From Flavobacterium sp. 5 (GTDB lineage Bacteria; Bacteroidota; Bacteroidia; Flavobacteriales; Flavobacteriaceae): a stretch of 64,000 bases of DNA. The notes under the pieces were generated by a model. That model was not told the origin of the DNA. It made no database searches and worked only from the letters and a program-made list of their open reading frames with translations. This document shows, piece after piece, positions 19,126 to 27,483 of this stretch. Where the stretch lies: assembly GCF_002813295.1 (NCBI RefSeq), contig NZ_PHUE01000001.1, positions 4,526,001 through 4,590,000 of the forward strand, written 5' to 3'. The position numbers and the translations under genes are program-made. The first letter of the stretch is position 1; each line of letters opens with the position of its first letter.

Positions 19126-21762
19126 CTAATTTTTAATGAACTTCATACTCGAGCTACCTTTATCTGAATTTATTTTTATGAAATAATTCCCTGTTGTAAG
19201 TTTTGAAACATCAATTTTAGAAACCGATTTTGCATTTGGAACTGCAATAACTATTTGACCTATAATATCATAGATGGCTAACGATTTTATTTCTATAGCT
19301 CGTGTAGTATTGATATTCAAAATATCATTTGCAGGGACAGGATACACAGTTAAATAATTTGAAAACTCAAAATCCTGAGTGGCTAATGCTGTTTTAAAGG
19401 TTGAAGTTGCTTTGTTAGTGAGAATTGGAAAATTATAATCAAAATAAATATTAGCTTCGTTATCAAATGAGTCTCCAGTAACAAGAGTTGGTTTTGTTTT
19501 GATTTTAAAAGCAATATAACCGTCATTATTTGCATCGTCAAAAGGAAGATTAATGTTTTCAAAAATAAACTCTACTTTATTTCCTTCAGAAATCTTAGTA
19601 ATAAATGAATGGCTTGAACTTGTTGGAATTAAAGTCGAAATGTCAAATTTAGATAGATCAATCATATCTTTTACTACAATATTCTGTGCTTGATAAGTTC
19701 CTGTATTTTCAAAACGAATCATATAATGAACATACTCTCCGATTAACTCTGGTGTAATGACATCTCCTTCCAAACAAGTTTTGTCATTTGGGTCATATGC
19801 CCCTACTACTTTATGATCAAAATAAAAAGTATTATCATTCGTATTCTCATCAGTTTCGGTGGAGTTTATTGTTGCTTTATAACGCAAACTAGCTCCATTT
19901 ATAATCGCAGGTATTTCCATTGGTCCATTTAAATTTATGGTAAATGTTATCTCACGAGTTTCAAAAGGTTGTAAATTAGAGAAATTCCAAGATAAATTAT
20001 TTAAGCTTTGACTGGAAACGACTGGACTCGAAATCACCAAATCTAAAATAATATCTTCAAAAGTCAGATTTACCAATCCAGATTGTACAATATTACCTTT
20101 GTTTTTATAGATTATTTTATACTTCGCATCAAAGCCTGGTCTAGCCGCTTCTAATGGCATTAAGATGATTTCTAGATCTTTATGAGAATCAATGGGTGCA
20201 ATACAAAAATCTTGAATAAATGTAGGGATATCTGTTGGAAAGGTAATATTTATGGAGCTTGGAGAAATAGTAAAATATTCAGCATTTTCTAAAATTGGAG
20301 TTACCATATAAGTTCCTTCTTTAACTTTTACAGAATAATTACCTGATGTATTAGTAATTACGGTTCCTGTTTCAATTCCGTCTGAAATGCTAAATTTTAT
20401 ATTTGAAGCTGGTAAATCCAAAACATCACAGCCATTTTTATTATTATCTATTCTGTTATTTCCTTGAATAGTAAAGTTTGTTCCTCCATTTTCAAATGAG
20501 CAATATCCGCCAACAACACAATTTGTATAGTTGTATCCAGCTATTTTTAGAGAAATCGATTCCAGTTCTCCTTCATCTCCGCAAATGTATTTTAGTTTAG
20601 GGCAGTTAGAGAAATTACTGTAATCTGTATGATAATAATTTTGTAATTCAACCTCCAAATAATTTAAATCTTCAACACTACCATTTTTTAGATTTATAGA
20701 TTCTAAATTTGGACAACTAGATACATTAGCTCCTTTGAGTTTATTTGAATTGCTTAAGTCTAAAGAATGTATTGAAGTATCCCCTAACCATAATATTTCC
20801 AGATTAGGCAATTGAGATAAATCAATAAATTCAATTGGGTTTTTCCCACCATCCAAATCAGTTATTTTGGGAGAATTTTTAAAAGTAATAGTTTCAATAT
20901 TATTATCAAAAAAACTTAAATATAGTAGTTCTGATAGTCCTGTAAGATCAAGTGTGGTTATCTTATTTTCAAATAAATTCAATAAATATAGATTTGATAA
21001 TCCATTTAAATCTACATTTGTTAGTAAATTTGATGAGCAGTCTAGATCTTGTAAATTGATATTTTTATTTAAATCTATATTTGTTAATTTATTATTGTAG
21101 CAATCAATTGACGTTAGGGAAGTTAATCCGCTAATATCTAAGTTAGTTAAAATATTTTCGTTGCAAACTATGCTATGCAGATTTGATAATCCCACTAAAT
21201 TTAAATCAGAAATTTTATTTTTACCACAATCTAAACTTATAAGTTCATTATTTCCTTTAACATCTAATAATGATAAATTATTATTGTTACAATTTAAATT
21301 ATTTAGACTCAAATGATTTGATATATTTAGACTTGCTAATTTGTTGTTGGAACAGTCTAAATCCTTGAGATCATTTAAACTTAAAGTTAAACTTTCTAGT
21401 TGATTATAACTGCAATCTAGATATTTAAGCAATAACAAAGTGTTTACATCCAAATTTGCTAATTCATTTCCTTGACAATTTAATGAGGTTAGATTTGTAA
21501 AATTTTCAATTCCACTTAAACTAGAAATTCCTGACCCAATAAGTACCAATTTATCAACATTTAATGCTTCACTTACTTCTATTTCTCCATCGTTATTTGC
21601 ATCAACCTTAAATGGACTACCATCTGTATTTATAGTAATATAAATATCAGTATCAGCCTTTAACAATTTAGCTTTAAAAGTTGCATCTAGAAAATTTATA
21701 ATCTGCGCGTTCAAACCATTAAAAAAACAAAAAGCCAATATCAAAAAGTAGATTTTTTTCAT
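19126..21762 (-). CDS. leucine-rich-repeat protein with T9SS type A sorting domain
   Basis: About 878 residues from the ATG at 21762. An upstream ATG at 21783 is in frame, but the 21762 start gives a clean signal peptide (MKKIYFLILAFCFFNGLNAQ) and the best promoter -7 box overlaps the upstream start. After a short EF-hand-like segment come about 14 LRRs of 21-22 residues with the pattern LxxLDCSxNxLTxLDL (about 80-400), then a carboxypeptidase-like fold, a DUF11/DUF7619-like beta region (YDPNDKTCLEG, FDNEANIYFDYNFPI), and a type A sorting domain at the end (VYPVPANDILNI ... GNYFIKI). It should be secreted by T9SS and surface-attached. Its flanking direct repeats suggest insertion next to rpsA. 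Confidence 0.9.
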   Translation of the reverse strand: MKKIYFLILAFCFFNGLNAQIINFLDATFKAKLLKADTDIYITINTDGSPFKVDANNDGEIEVSEALNVDKLVLIGSGISSLSGIENFTNLTSLNCQGNELANLDVNTLLLLKYLDCSYNQLESLTLSLNDLKDLDCSNNKLASLNISNHLSLNNLNCNNNNLSLLDVKGNNELISLDCGKNKISDLNLVGLSNLHSIVCNENILTNLDISGLTSLTSIDCYNNKLTNIDLNKNINLQDLDCSSNLLTNVDLNGLSNLYLLNLFENKITTLDLTGLSELLYLSFFDNNIETITFKNSPKITDLDGGKNPIEFIDLSQLPNLEILWLGDTSIHSLDLSNSNKLKGANVSSCPNLESINLKNGSVEDLNYLEVELQNYYHTDYSNFSNCPKLKYICGDEGELESISLKIAGYNYTNCVVGGYCSFENGGTNFTIQGNNRIDNNKNGCDVLDLPASNIKFSISDGIETGTVITNTSGNYSVKVKEGTYMVTPILENAEYFTISPSSINITFPTDIPTFIQDFCIAPIDSHKDLEIILMPLEAARPGFDAKYKIIYKNKGNIVQSGLVNLTFEDIILDLVISSPVVSSQSLNNLSWNFSNLQPFETREITFTINLNGPMEIPAIINGASLRYKATINSTETDENTNDNTFYFDHKVVGAYDPNDKTCLEGDVITPELIGEYVHYMIRFENTGTYQAQNIVVKDMIDLSKFDISTLIPTSSSHSFITKISEGNKVEFIFENINLPFDDANNDGYIAFKIKTKPTLVTGDSFDNEANIYFDYNFPILTNKATSTFKTALATQDFEFSNYLTVYPVPANDILNINTTRAIEIKSLAIYDIIGQIVIAVPNAKSVSKIDVSKLTTGNYFIKINSDKGSSSMKFIKN

Positions 21763-21780
21763 AAATAAATTTTTAGAAAA

Positions 21781-21807
21781 CAAATGTAAACTTTTAAAAT
21801 TGTCAAA
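21781..21807 (-). promoter_or_regulatory. probable promoter of the LRR gene
   Basis: Minus-strand TTTG (21804-21807) and TACATTTG (21781-21788) are 15 bases apart, slightly shorter than consensus. Transcription from here would begin inside the upstream ATG codon's region, supporting the start at 21762. Confidence 0.5.
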
Positions 21808-21841
21808 CGCTTTTTCTTGTTAAAATAAATAAAAAAAGTCA

Positions 21842-21870
21842 TAAAAAAAGCCCCGCAATTTGCGAGGCTT
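21842..21870 (-). terminator. rpsA terminator
   Basis: AAGCCCCGCA (21848-21857) and TGCGAGGCTT (21861-21870) form a 10-bp stem with one mismatch around ATT. The minus-strand T-run follows. It lies 23 bases after the rpsA stop and is one half of the direct repeat described at 18971-19077. Confidence 0.85.
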
Positions 21871-21892
21871 CTATATTCAAAAAATCTAAGAA

Positions 21893-23671
21893 TTATTTTT
21901 TCTCTGATTTTTCCATTTTAGCTTTCAATGCAGCTAATACATCATTGTTATCTCCTAAAGTTGCAGCTGGTGCGTTTGTAGTAGATGCAGATGAAGTATT
22001 TTCAGTTGCAGTTTTCACATTTTTCTCTTCTTCTTCACGGAAGATAGCAGTGTGAGAAGCAACTACTCTTTTGAATTCTTTGTTGAATTCAATTACTTTA
22101 AATTCAGCAGTATCACCTTTTTTCAATTTTTTACCGTCTTCTTTTTCAAGGTGACGAGTAGGAATGAAAGCAACGATATCTTCTCCGAATTCTACAGTAG
22201 CTCCTTTGTCAACGATTTCAGAGATTTCACCTGAGTGGATAGTTCCAACTGCGAATGAATCTTCGTATTGATCCCAAGGATTAGCAGTAGTTTGTTTGTG
22301 ACCTAAAGATAATTTACGTCCATCAACATCTAATTCTAATACAACTACGTCTAATTTTTCACCAACATTTACAAATTCAGATGGGTGTTTGATTTTCTTA
22401 GTCCAAGAAAGGTCAGAAATGTAGATTAATCCATCAATTCCTTCTTCTAATTCTACGAAAATACCAAAGTTTGTAAAGTTTCTAACGATACCTGTATGTT
22501 TAGAACCTACTGGGTATTTAGAAGTGATATCAGTCCATGGATCTTGAGTTAATTGTTTGATACCTAATGACATTTTACGGTCATCTCTATCTAAAGTTAA
22601 GATAACAGCTTCAACAACATCTCCAACTTTCACGAAATCTTGAGCAGAACGTAAATGAGTAGACCATGACATTTCAGAAACGTGGATTAAACCTTCAACA
22701 CCTTCAGCAACTTCGATGAAAGCACCGTAATCAGCTATTACAACTACTTTACCGTTTACTTTATCACCAATTTTTAAATCAGCATTTAAAGCATCCCATG
22801 GGTGAGCGTTTAATTGTTTCAATCCTAATTGAATTCTTGTTTTCTCATCATCGAAATCAAGGATTACAACGTTTAATTTTTGGTCTAATTCAAGAACTTC
22901 ACTTGGGTGGTTGATTCTACTCCAAGAAAGGTCAGTAATGTGAATTAATCCATCAACACCACCTAAGTCAATAAACACACCATAAGAAGTAATGTTTTTA
23001 ACAACACCTTCTAATACTTGTCCTTTTTGTAATTGACCGATGATTTCTTTTTTCTGTACTTCAATATCAGCCTCGATAAGCGCTTTATGAGATACAACAA
23101 CATTTTTGAATTCGTGGTTGATTTTCACAACTTTAAATTCCATCATTTTGTTTACGTAAACATCATAATCTCTAATTGGTTTAACATCAATTTGAGATCC
23201 TGGTAAGAATGCTTCAATTCCGAAAACATCAACGATCATACCACCTTTAGTTCTGCATTTTACAAAACCATTAACGATTTCACCTGTTTCGTTTGCAGCA
23301 ATAACTCTATCCCATGATTTGATAGTACGTGCTTTTCTGTGAGATAATACTAATTGACCAGTTTTGTCCTCACGGATGTCAATTAATACTTCAACTTTAT
23401 CACCTACTTTTAATGCTGGGTTATAACGGAATTCATTTAATGAAATAACACCTTCCGATTTTGCGTTGATATCAACGATAACGTCTCTATCTGTAATTCT
23501 AACAACTACTCCTTCTACTACTTCTTCTTGATCTGTAGCGATGAAAGTTTTTGATACTAGTTCTTCGAATTCTAATAAGTTTTTCTCATCTACTGCATCG
23601 ATACCTTCTTCGAAGTTATGCCAGTTAAAATTTGCTAAAAACTCTTCTTGTGATTTTAATTGTTCAGACAT
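21893..23671 (-). CDS. rpsA: 30S ribosomal protein S1
   Basis: 592 residues with six S1 RNA-binding repeats in order, each showing the G-x-V-x-x-I/F-x-x-Y/F-G-x-F-V/I-x-L pattern (for example GVVKNITSYGVFIDLGGVDGLIHITDLSW). The C-terminal tail is Ser/Thr/Ala-rich and ends in a Lys-rich stretch. S1 binds mRNA on the small ribosomal subunit and promotes initiation, which is notable in a phylum with few Shine-Dalgarno sites. It has its own promoter about 120 bases upstream and a terminator just after its stop. Codon use looks regular for a highly expressed gene. Confidence 0.97.
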   Translation of the reverse strand: MSEQLKSQEEFLANFNWHNFEEGIDAVDEKNLLEFEELVSKTFIATDQEEVVEGVVVRITDRDVIVDINAKSEGVISLNEFRYNPALKVGDKVEVLIDIREDKTGQLVLSHRKARTIKSWDRVIAANETGEIVNGFVKCRTKGGMIVDVFGIEAFLPGSQIDVKPIRDYDVYVNKMMEFKVVKINHEFKNVVVSHKALIEADIEVQKKEIIGQLQKGQVLEGVVKNITSYGVFIDLGGVDGLIHITDLSWSRINHPSEVLELDQKLNVVILDFDDEKTRIQLGLKQLNAHPWDALNADLKIGDKVNGKVVVIADYGAFIEVAEGVEGLIHVSEMSWSTHLRSAQDFVKVGDVVEAVILTLDRDDRKMSLGIKQLTQDPWTDITSKYPVGSKHTGIVRNFTNFGIFVELEEGIDGLIYISDLSWTKKIKHPSEFVNVGEKLDVVVLELDVDGRKLSLGHKQTTANPWDQYEDSFAVGTIHSGEISEIVDKGATVEFGEDIVAFIPTRHLEKEDGKKLKKGDTAEFKVIEFNKEFKRVVASHTAIFREEEEKNVKTATENTSSASTTNAPAATLGDNNDVLAALKAKMEKSEKK

Positions 23672-23789
23672 GCTGATAAAAAATTTGTATTCTGTTTATC
23701 TTGAGTTTCTTAAAGTGATAGAAAAAACAGAAGTTGTTTTACATAAATAGTTGATACCTAAAGGAAACTCTTCTCTGCCAAAAGGTGTG

Positions 23790-23820
23790 CAAAATTAATT
23801 CTTTTATATAACATGGCAAA
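23790..23820 (-). promoter_or_regulatory. rpsA promoter
   Basis: On the minus strand TTTG (23817-23820) and TAATTTTG (23790-23797) are separated by 19 bases, an exact match to the Bacteroidota promoter layout. The implied leader is about 112 bases long. Confidence 0.75.
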
Positions 23821-23879
23821 ATATTTATAACAAGATATTTACAACTATTACAAAAAGAACCCAAAAAAAGGCTTAGAAG

Positions 23880-23985
23880 CGAATGATAAGGCATATTTGT
23901 TGGGAAAGTTCCCGCTGTCATTCCTAATCTTTTTATTTTTGAAAAAAAATAAAAAGGATATTCCCTTCCATCGGGGCTAGATAGA
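23880..23985. repeat. candidate interspersed hairpin repeat
   Basis: A perfect 12-bp stem, CTTTTTATTTTT (23929-23940) with AAAAATAAAAAG (23945-23956), is flanked by GC-richer arms: TTCCCGCTGTCATTCC on the left and TTCCCTTCCATCGGGGC on the right. The architecture resembles a short non-coding repeat I associate with Flavobacterium genomes, but there is no second copy in this window to confirm it. Confidence 0.45.
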
Positions 23986-24012
23986 TTTAATTGTGGTTTA
24001 TCTGCTAAAAAA

Positions 24013-24038
24013 AATCCCAACAAATAACTGTTAGGATT
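24013..24038 (-). terminator. terminator of the NupG-like transporter gene
   Basis: AATCCCAACA and TGTTAGGATT form a 10-bp stem with one mismatch; an A-run at 24007-24014 becomes the T-run on the minus strand. It lies about 29 bases after the transporter stop. Confidence 0.75.
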
Positions 24039-24066
24039 GATTTATTTTTTCTGAAGAAATATAATT

Positions 24067-25440
24067 TTAATGATTCAATATTTCCACTTCATTTGGATTA
24101 TGCTCGTGTTTGAATAAGATAGCAAATGCAATTGCAATAATTAATGAATAAATAGCAAATGCTAGCCAAATCTGATGCCAATCCTTCATCATAATTACGT
24201 GATGTAAAACTCCATCAGTAGCTGAATTTCCTTGTCTATTTATAAATTCCAACATTTTAGAATTAGTAACATCGGTATGTAAAAAAGAAGCCAAATCACT
24301 CGTAGTACTAAAAGACTTTGTAAAAAAACGGTCAATCGCCCATCCCGAAGTAAAACTACCTAATATCGCTCCTACTCCATTAGTCATCATCATAAACAAT
24401 CCTTGCGCTGAAGAACGATTTGTATTATCAGTATTAGTTTCTACAAATAAAGAACCAGAAATATTAAAGAAATCAAAAGCCATTCCGTAAACAATACAAG
24501 AAAGGATAATCATCCACAAACCATCTGCTGGATTTCCAAAAGAAAATAATCCAAAACGCAATACCCAAGCCAGCATACTGATTAGCATTACTTGTTTGAT
24601 ACCAAAACGTTTCAGGAAAAATGGAATTGCCAATATAAACAACGTTTCTGAAATCTGAGAAATAGACATAATAATAGTTGAATACTTAACTACAAACGAA
24701 TCAGCATAGATTGGAAAATGTTTAAATTCATCCAGAAAAACATCTCCGTAAGCATTTGTCAACTGTAAAGCACCACCCAAAAACATTGAAAAAATAAAGA
24801 ATAAAGCCATTTTGTAATTAACAAATAATTTGAACGATCCTAAACCCAAAGTATCAATCAATGATGCATTTTCTTTAATTAAACGTTGTGGTTTACACGC
24901 GGGCAGTGTAAATGCATAAATTCCTAAAATAATTGCCGAAATACCAGCGATATAAAATTGATAAGATGTTGCTTTATTTCCGGTCAAATTGACAATCCAC
25001 ATGGCAACTATAAAACCAATCGTTCCAAATACGCGAATAGGTGGAAAGCTTTTAACGACATCCAATCCGTTTGTTTTTAATGCATTATAAGAAATAGAAT
25101 TACTTAAAGCGATTGTTGGCATGTAAAAACACATTGCTAAAAGCATCACATAGATAAAGCTATTTGGAGTGGTAACTTCAGGGAGATAAAACAAAACACC
25201 TGCATATAAAATCTGAAGTATTCCATATAATCTTTCGGCATTTACCCATCTGTCGGCAATAATACCAGCAATTGTCGGCATAAATAAGGAAGCGATTCCC
25301 ATGGTTCCAAAAACTAAACCAAATTGAGTTCCTTCCCAATTTTTGGTTCCAAACCAATAATTTGCAATTGTAATCAACCAAGCTCCCCAAACAAAAAATT
25401 GAAGGAAGCTCATTATTATTAGTCTATTTTTAATTCCCAT
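24067..25440 (-). CDS. NupG-like nucleoside permease (MFS)
   Basis: 457 residues with about 12 membrane helices. The N-terminus (FLQFFVWGAWLITIANYW) and the block MGIASLFMPTIAGIIADRWVNAERLY match the nucleoside:H+ symporter branch of the MFS (NupG/XapB type). An extended loop near 370-405 precedes the last helices. Expected to import nucleosides across the inner membrane. It follows cmk after 77 bases on the same strand, so it may be co-transcribed with the pyrimidine nucleotide kinase, which would fit nucleoside salvage. Substrate range is inferred from family only. Confidence 0.85.
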   Translation of the reverse strand: MGIKNRLIIMSFLQFFVWGAWLITIANYWFGTKNWEGTQFGLVFGTMGIASLFMPTIAGIIADRWVNAERLYGILQILYAGVLFYLPEVTTPNSFIYVMLLAMCFYMPTIALSNSISYNALKTNGLDVVKSFPPIRVFGTIGFIVAMWIVNLTGNKATSYQFYIAGISAIILGIYAFTLPACKPQRLIKENASLIDTLGLGSFKLFVNYKMALFFIFSMFLGGALQLTNAYGDVFLDEFKHFPIYADSFVVKYSTIIMSISQISETLFILAIPFFLKRFGIKQVMLISMLAWVLRFGLFSFGNPADGLWMIILSCIVYGMAFDFFNISGSLFVETNTDNTNRSSAQGLFMMMTNGVGAILGSFTSGWAIDRFFTKSFSTTSDLASFLHTDVTNSKMLEFINRQGNSATDGVLHHVIMMKDWHQIWLAFAIYSLIIAIAFAILFKHEHNPNEVEILNH

Positions 25441-25517
25441 AAGATGATTTGTGTTTTTTGTTTTTAATAAATTCGGAGGCTGTAAATCTACTATTTAAAA
25501 TAAGATTACCAAAAAAA

Positions 25518-26210
25518 TTATAAAGTATTAATAACCTCATTTACCAACTCAAGAACGGCATCAAATTGTTCTTTTCGATCTAAATAAGAGTTATCTATTT
25601 CAATAGCGTCATCAGCCATAACCAATGGAGAATCTTCCCTATGAGTGTCAATATAATCTCTTTCAACTACGTTTTTTAAAACCTCTTCATAAGACACTTC
25701 ATCTCCTTTTGCTTGTAATTCATCAAAACGTCTTTGGGCACGGGTATCAGCGCCAGCGGTCATGAAAATTTTGAGTTCGGCAGTAGGAAAAACAACCGTA
25801 CCAATATCTCTGCCATCCATTACAATTCCTTTTGCTGCACCCATTTCTTGTTGCTGTTCTACTAGTTTGTGACGTACTTCTGATATAGCGGCAACGGTAC
25901 TTACAAAACTAGAAACTTCTAAAGTTCTGATTGTAGTCTCAACATTCACATCGTTCAAATACATTTCAGCAAAACCTAAATCTGCATTAAATACAAAATG
26001 CAAGCGTACTAAAGGCAAGCTGTTTATTAATTTTTCTTTGTCCAAAAAATCAGCGCCGATACATTTGTTTTCCATAGCATACAAAGCTACTGCTCGGTAC
26101 ATAGCGCCAGTATCTACGTATACATATCCCAAATGTTTAGCCAATTGTTTTGCCAATGTACTTTTTCCTGTAGATGAAAATCCATCTATTGCTATGATTA
26201 TTTTTTTCAT
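25518..26210 (-). CDS. cmk: (d)CMP kinase
   Basis: 230 residues. The P-loop GFSSTGKST starts at residue 10, followed by YVDTGAMYRAVALYA, the NMP-binding segment, and GRDIGTVVFPTAELKIFMTA with RAQRR in the lid region. Catalyses ATP-dependent phosphorylation of CMP and dCMP. It lies about 60 bases downstream of porQ, preserving the lon-porQ-cmk order familiar in Flavobacteriia. Confidence 0.96.
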   Translation of the reverse strand: MKKIIIAIDGFSSTGKSTLAKQLAKHLGYVYVDTGAMYRAVALYAMENKCIGADFLDKEKLINSLPLVRLHFVFNADLGFAEMYLNDVNVETTIRTLEVSSFVSTVAAISEVRHKLVEQQQEMGAAKGIVMDGRDIGTVVFPTAELKIFMTAGADTRAQRRFDELQAKGDEVSYEEVLKNVVERDYIDTHREDSPLVMADDAIEIDNSYLDRKEQFDAVLELVNEVINTL

Positions 26211-26270
26211 GCTTTTTAATTTAGTGTACGAATTATTATTTCCGTCTTTATTCTTTTCTCAAATATAAAA

Positions 26271-27293
26271 TCATTCTCCAAAATTAATTACCAATCCAAA
26301 CAAACTCGTATTTCCTGCCAAAGTATATTTAGAATAGGAGTAATTTAATTTTAATTTATTCAGTTTAAGTCCAAAGCCCAATGAAAGTCCTGAGAAATTC
26401 CGTTGATCTTGAATTTGTAATTCAGTGCCTCTTCTAAAATTGTATCCTAATCTAATATTAAAGGCTTTTTTAGGGAAAAGTTCTGCACCCAAAATCATGT
26501 GACGAAGAGCATTGTTAAAAAACGATACTTTTTCTTCGGTAACAGTGCCATCAATCGAAGTTTGTGAATTAACAGGATTTGAAAAAGACAAATTCCATTG
26601 TTGTAGATTTTCAACAGTTAAGTGCCAGCGTAAAGGCACATGTTCTAGTTCTTGAGAAACACCTGCGATAATTTCAAAAGGCAGTTGTTCTCTCGTTCCG
26701 TCGTAGGTGGTGAATTGTGTTCCAATATTCATTAGGGTTAAAGCCCAATTTACATCGTTTTTTTCATCAATATACACCATACCTAAATCTACTGCTGCTC
26801 CAAAAGAGTTATAGCTTTCTAATGTAGATTCTATAAATTTTGCATTAGCTCCTATATGAATGTCTGTGTATGGAATATTGTAAGCGTAGCCCAGAGAAAG
26901 TGCTATTTCACTTCCTGTAAATGAGGAAGTTGGTAATCCGTTTTCATCATATCCATCAAATTTCCCATAATTGATGTAATTGATGCCTGCTTGAAATGTT
27001 TGCAAATGCTGATCGTAAGTGTAAGCGTAAGAAGCGGTTCCATAAGTAACCTCTTGGTAATAATTACCATAATTTAAAGACAAATGATTGTCCATTTCTT
27101 CATTGATTGATGCAGGATTAAAAAGTGCCTGATTGACATCTTCATCATAAATGGTAATTGTTTTTCCTCCCAATGCAGCTTGTCTTGGTGAAGTAATCAA
27201 ATTTAAAAACTCATAAGTGTACTTCCCTCCTATTTGTCCGTATGAAACAGAACAAATTAAGAGCAAATAATAAATTATAAGTTTTTGGGACAT
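26271..27293 (-). CDS. porQ: type IX secretion system protein PorQ
   Basis: 340 residues with a signal peptide (1-19, ending SYGQ) and the PorQ opening GGKYTYEFLNLITSPRQAALGG, then regularly spaced beta strands of an outer-membrane barrel ending in a terminal aromatic-rich strand. PorQ works with PorZ and PorU on the cell surface in the T9SS attachment complex. It lies between lon and cmk. It is the one core T9SS component in this window and complements the cargo and PorP genes at 11.7-21.8 kb. Confidence 0.92.
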   Translation of the reverse strand: MSQKLIIYYLLLICSVSYGQIGGKYTYEFLNLITSPRQAALGGKTITIYDEDVNQALFNPASINEEMDNHLSLNYGNYYQEVTYGTASYAYTYDQHLQTFQAGINYINYGKFDGYDENGLPTSSFTGSEIALSLGYAYNIPYTDIHIGANAKFIESTLESYNSFGAAVDLGMVYIDEKNDVNWALTLMNIGTQFTTYDGTREQLPFEIIAGVSQELEHVPLRWHLTVENLQQWNLSFSNPVNSQTSIDGTVTEEKVSFFNNALRHMILGAELFPKKAFNIRLGYNFRRGTELQIQDQRNFSGLSLGFGLKLNKLKLNYSYSKYTLAGNTSLFGLVINFGE

Positions 27294-27336
27294 ATAATGT
27301 TTAAAAGTAAGTTTGGAATTCCAAGTGTCAAACTTA

Positions 27337-27344
27337 CAAAAATA
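27337..27344 (-). promoter_or_regulatory. possible -7 element for porQ
   Basis: Minus-strand TATTTTTG matches TAnnTTTG 44 bases before the porQ start, downstream of the lon terminator. No clear -33 box. Confidence 0.35.
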
Positions 27345-27409
27345 AGAGCTAATAAATGGCTATAAATAAAATTCTGGTAGAGAAAATAATCAGATCTAAA
27401 TCTAAAAAT

Positions 27410-27462
27410 AAATTCCAAATTTCAATAACACCGATTTGATTCGGGATCGAAATTTGGAATTT
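27410..27462 (-). terminator. lon terminator with nested hairpin
   Basis: AAATTCCAAATTTC (27410-27423) pairs perfectly over 14 bp with GAAATTTGGAATTT (27449-27462). The 25-base loop itself contains CCGA/TCGG. It lies 21 bases after the lon stop. Confidence 0.7.
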
Positions 27463-27483
27463 AAAATATTAAACGATTCAGAT

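Larger units (their letters stand above)
23672..24066. other. 395-base intergenic region: rpsA leader, hairpin repeat, terminator
   Basis: From right to left on the minus strand it holds the terminator of the NupG-like gene, a hairpin repeat (about 23880-23980), the rpsA promoter, and a roughly 112-base rpsA leader. A 94-codon open frame at 23739-24023 overlaps all of these and does not look like a gene. Confidence 0.7.

Noticed and set aside
23739..24023. 94-codon open frame on the minus strand upstream of rpsA
   Set aside because: It spans a terminator, a hairpin repeat and the rpsA promoter, and its residues look like translated non-coding DNA.
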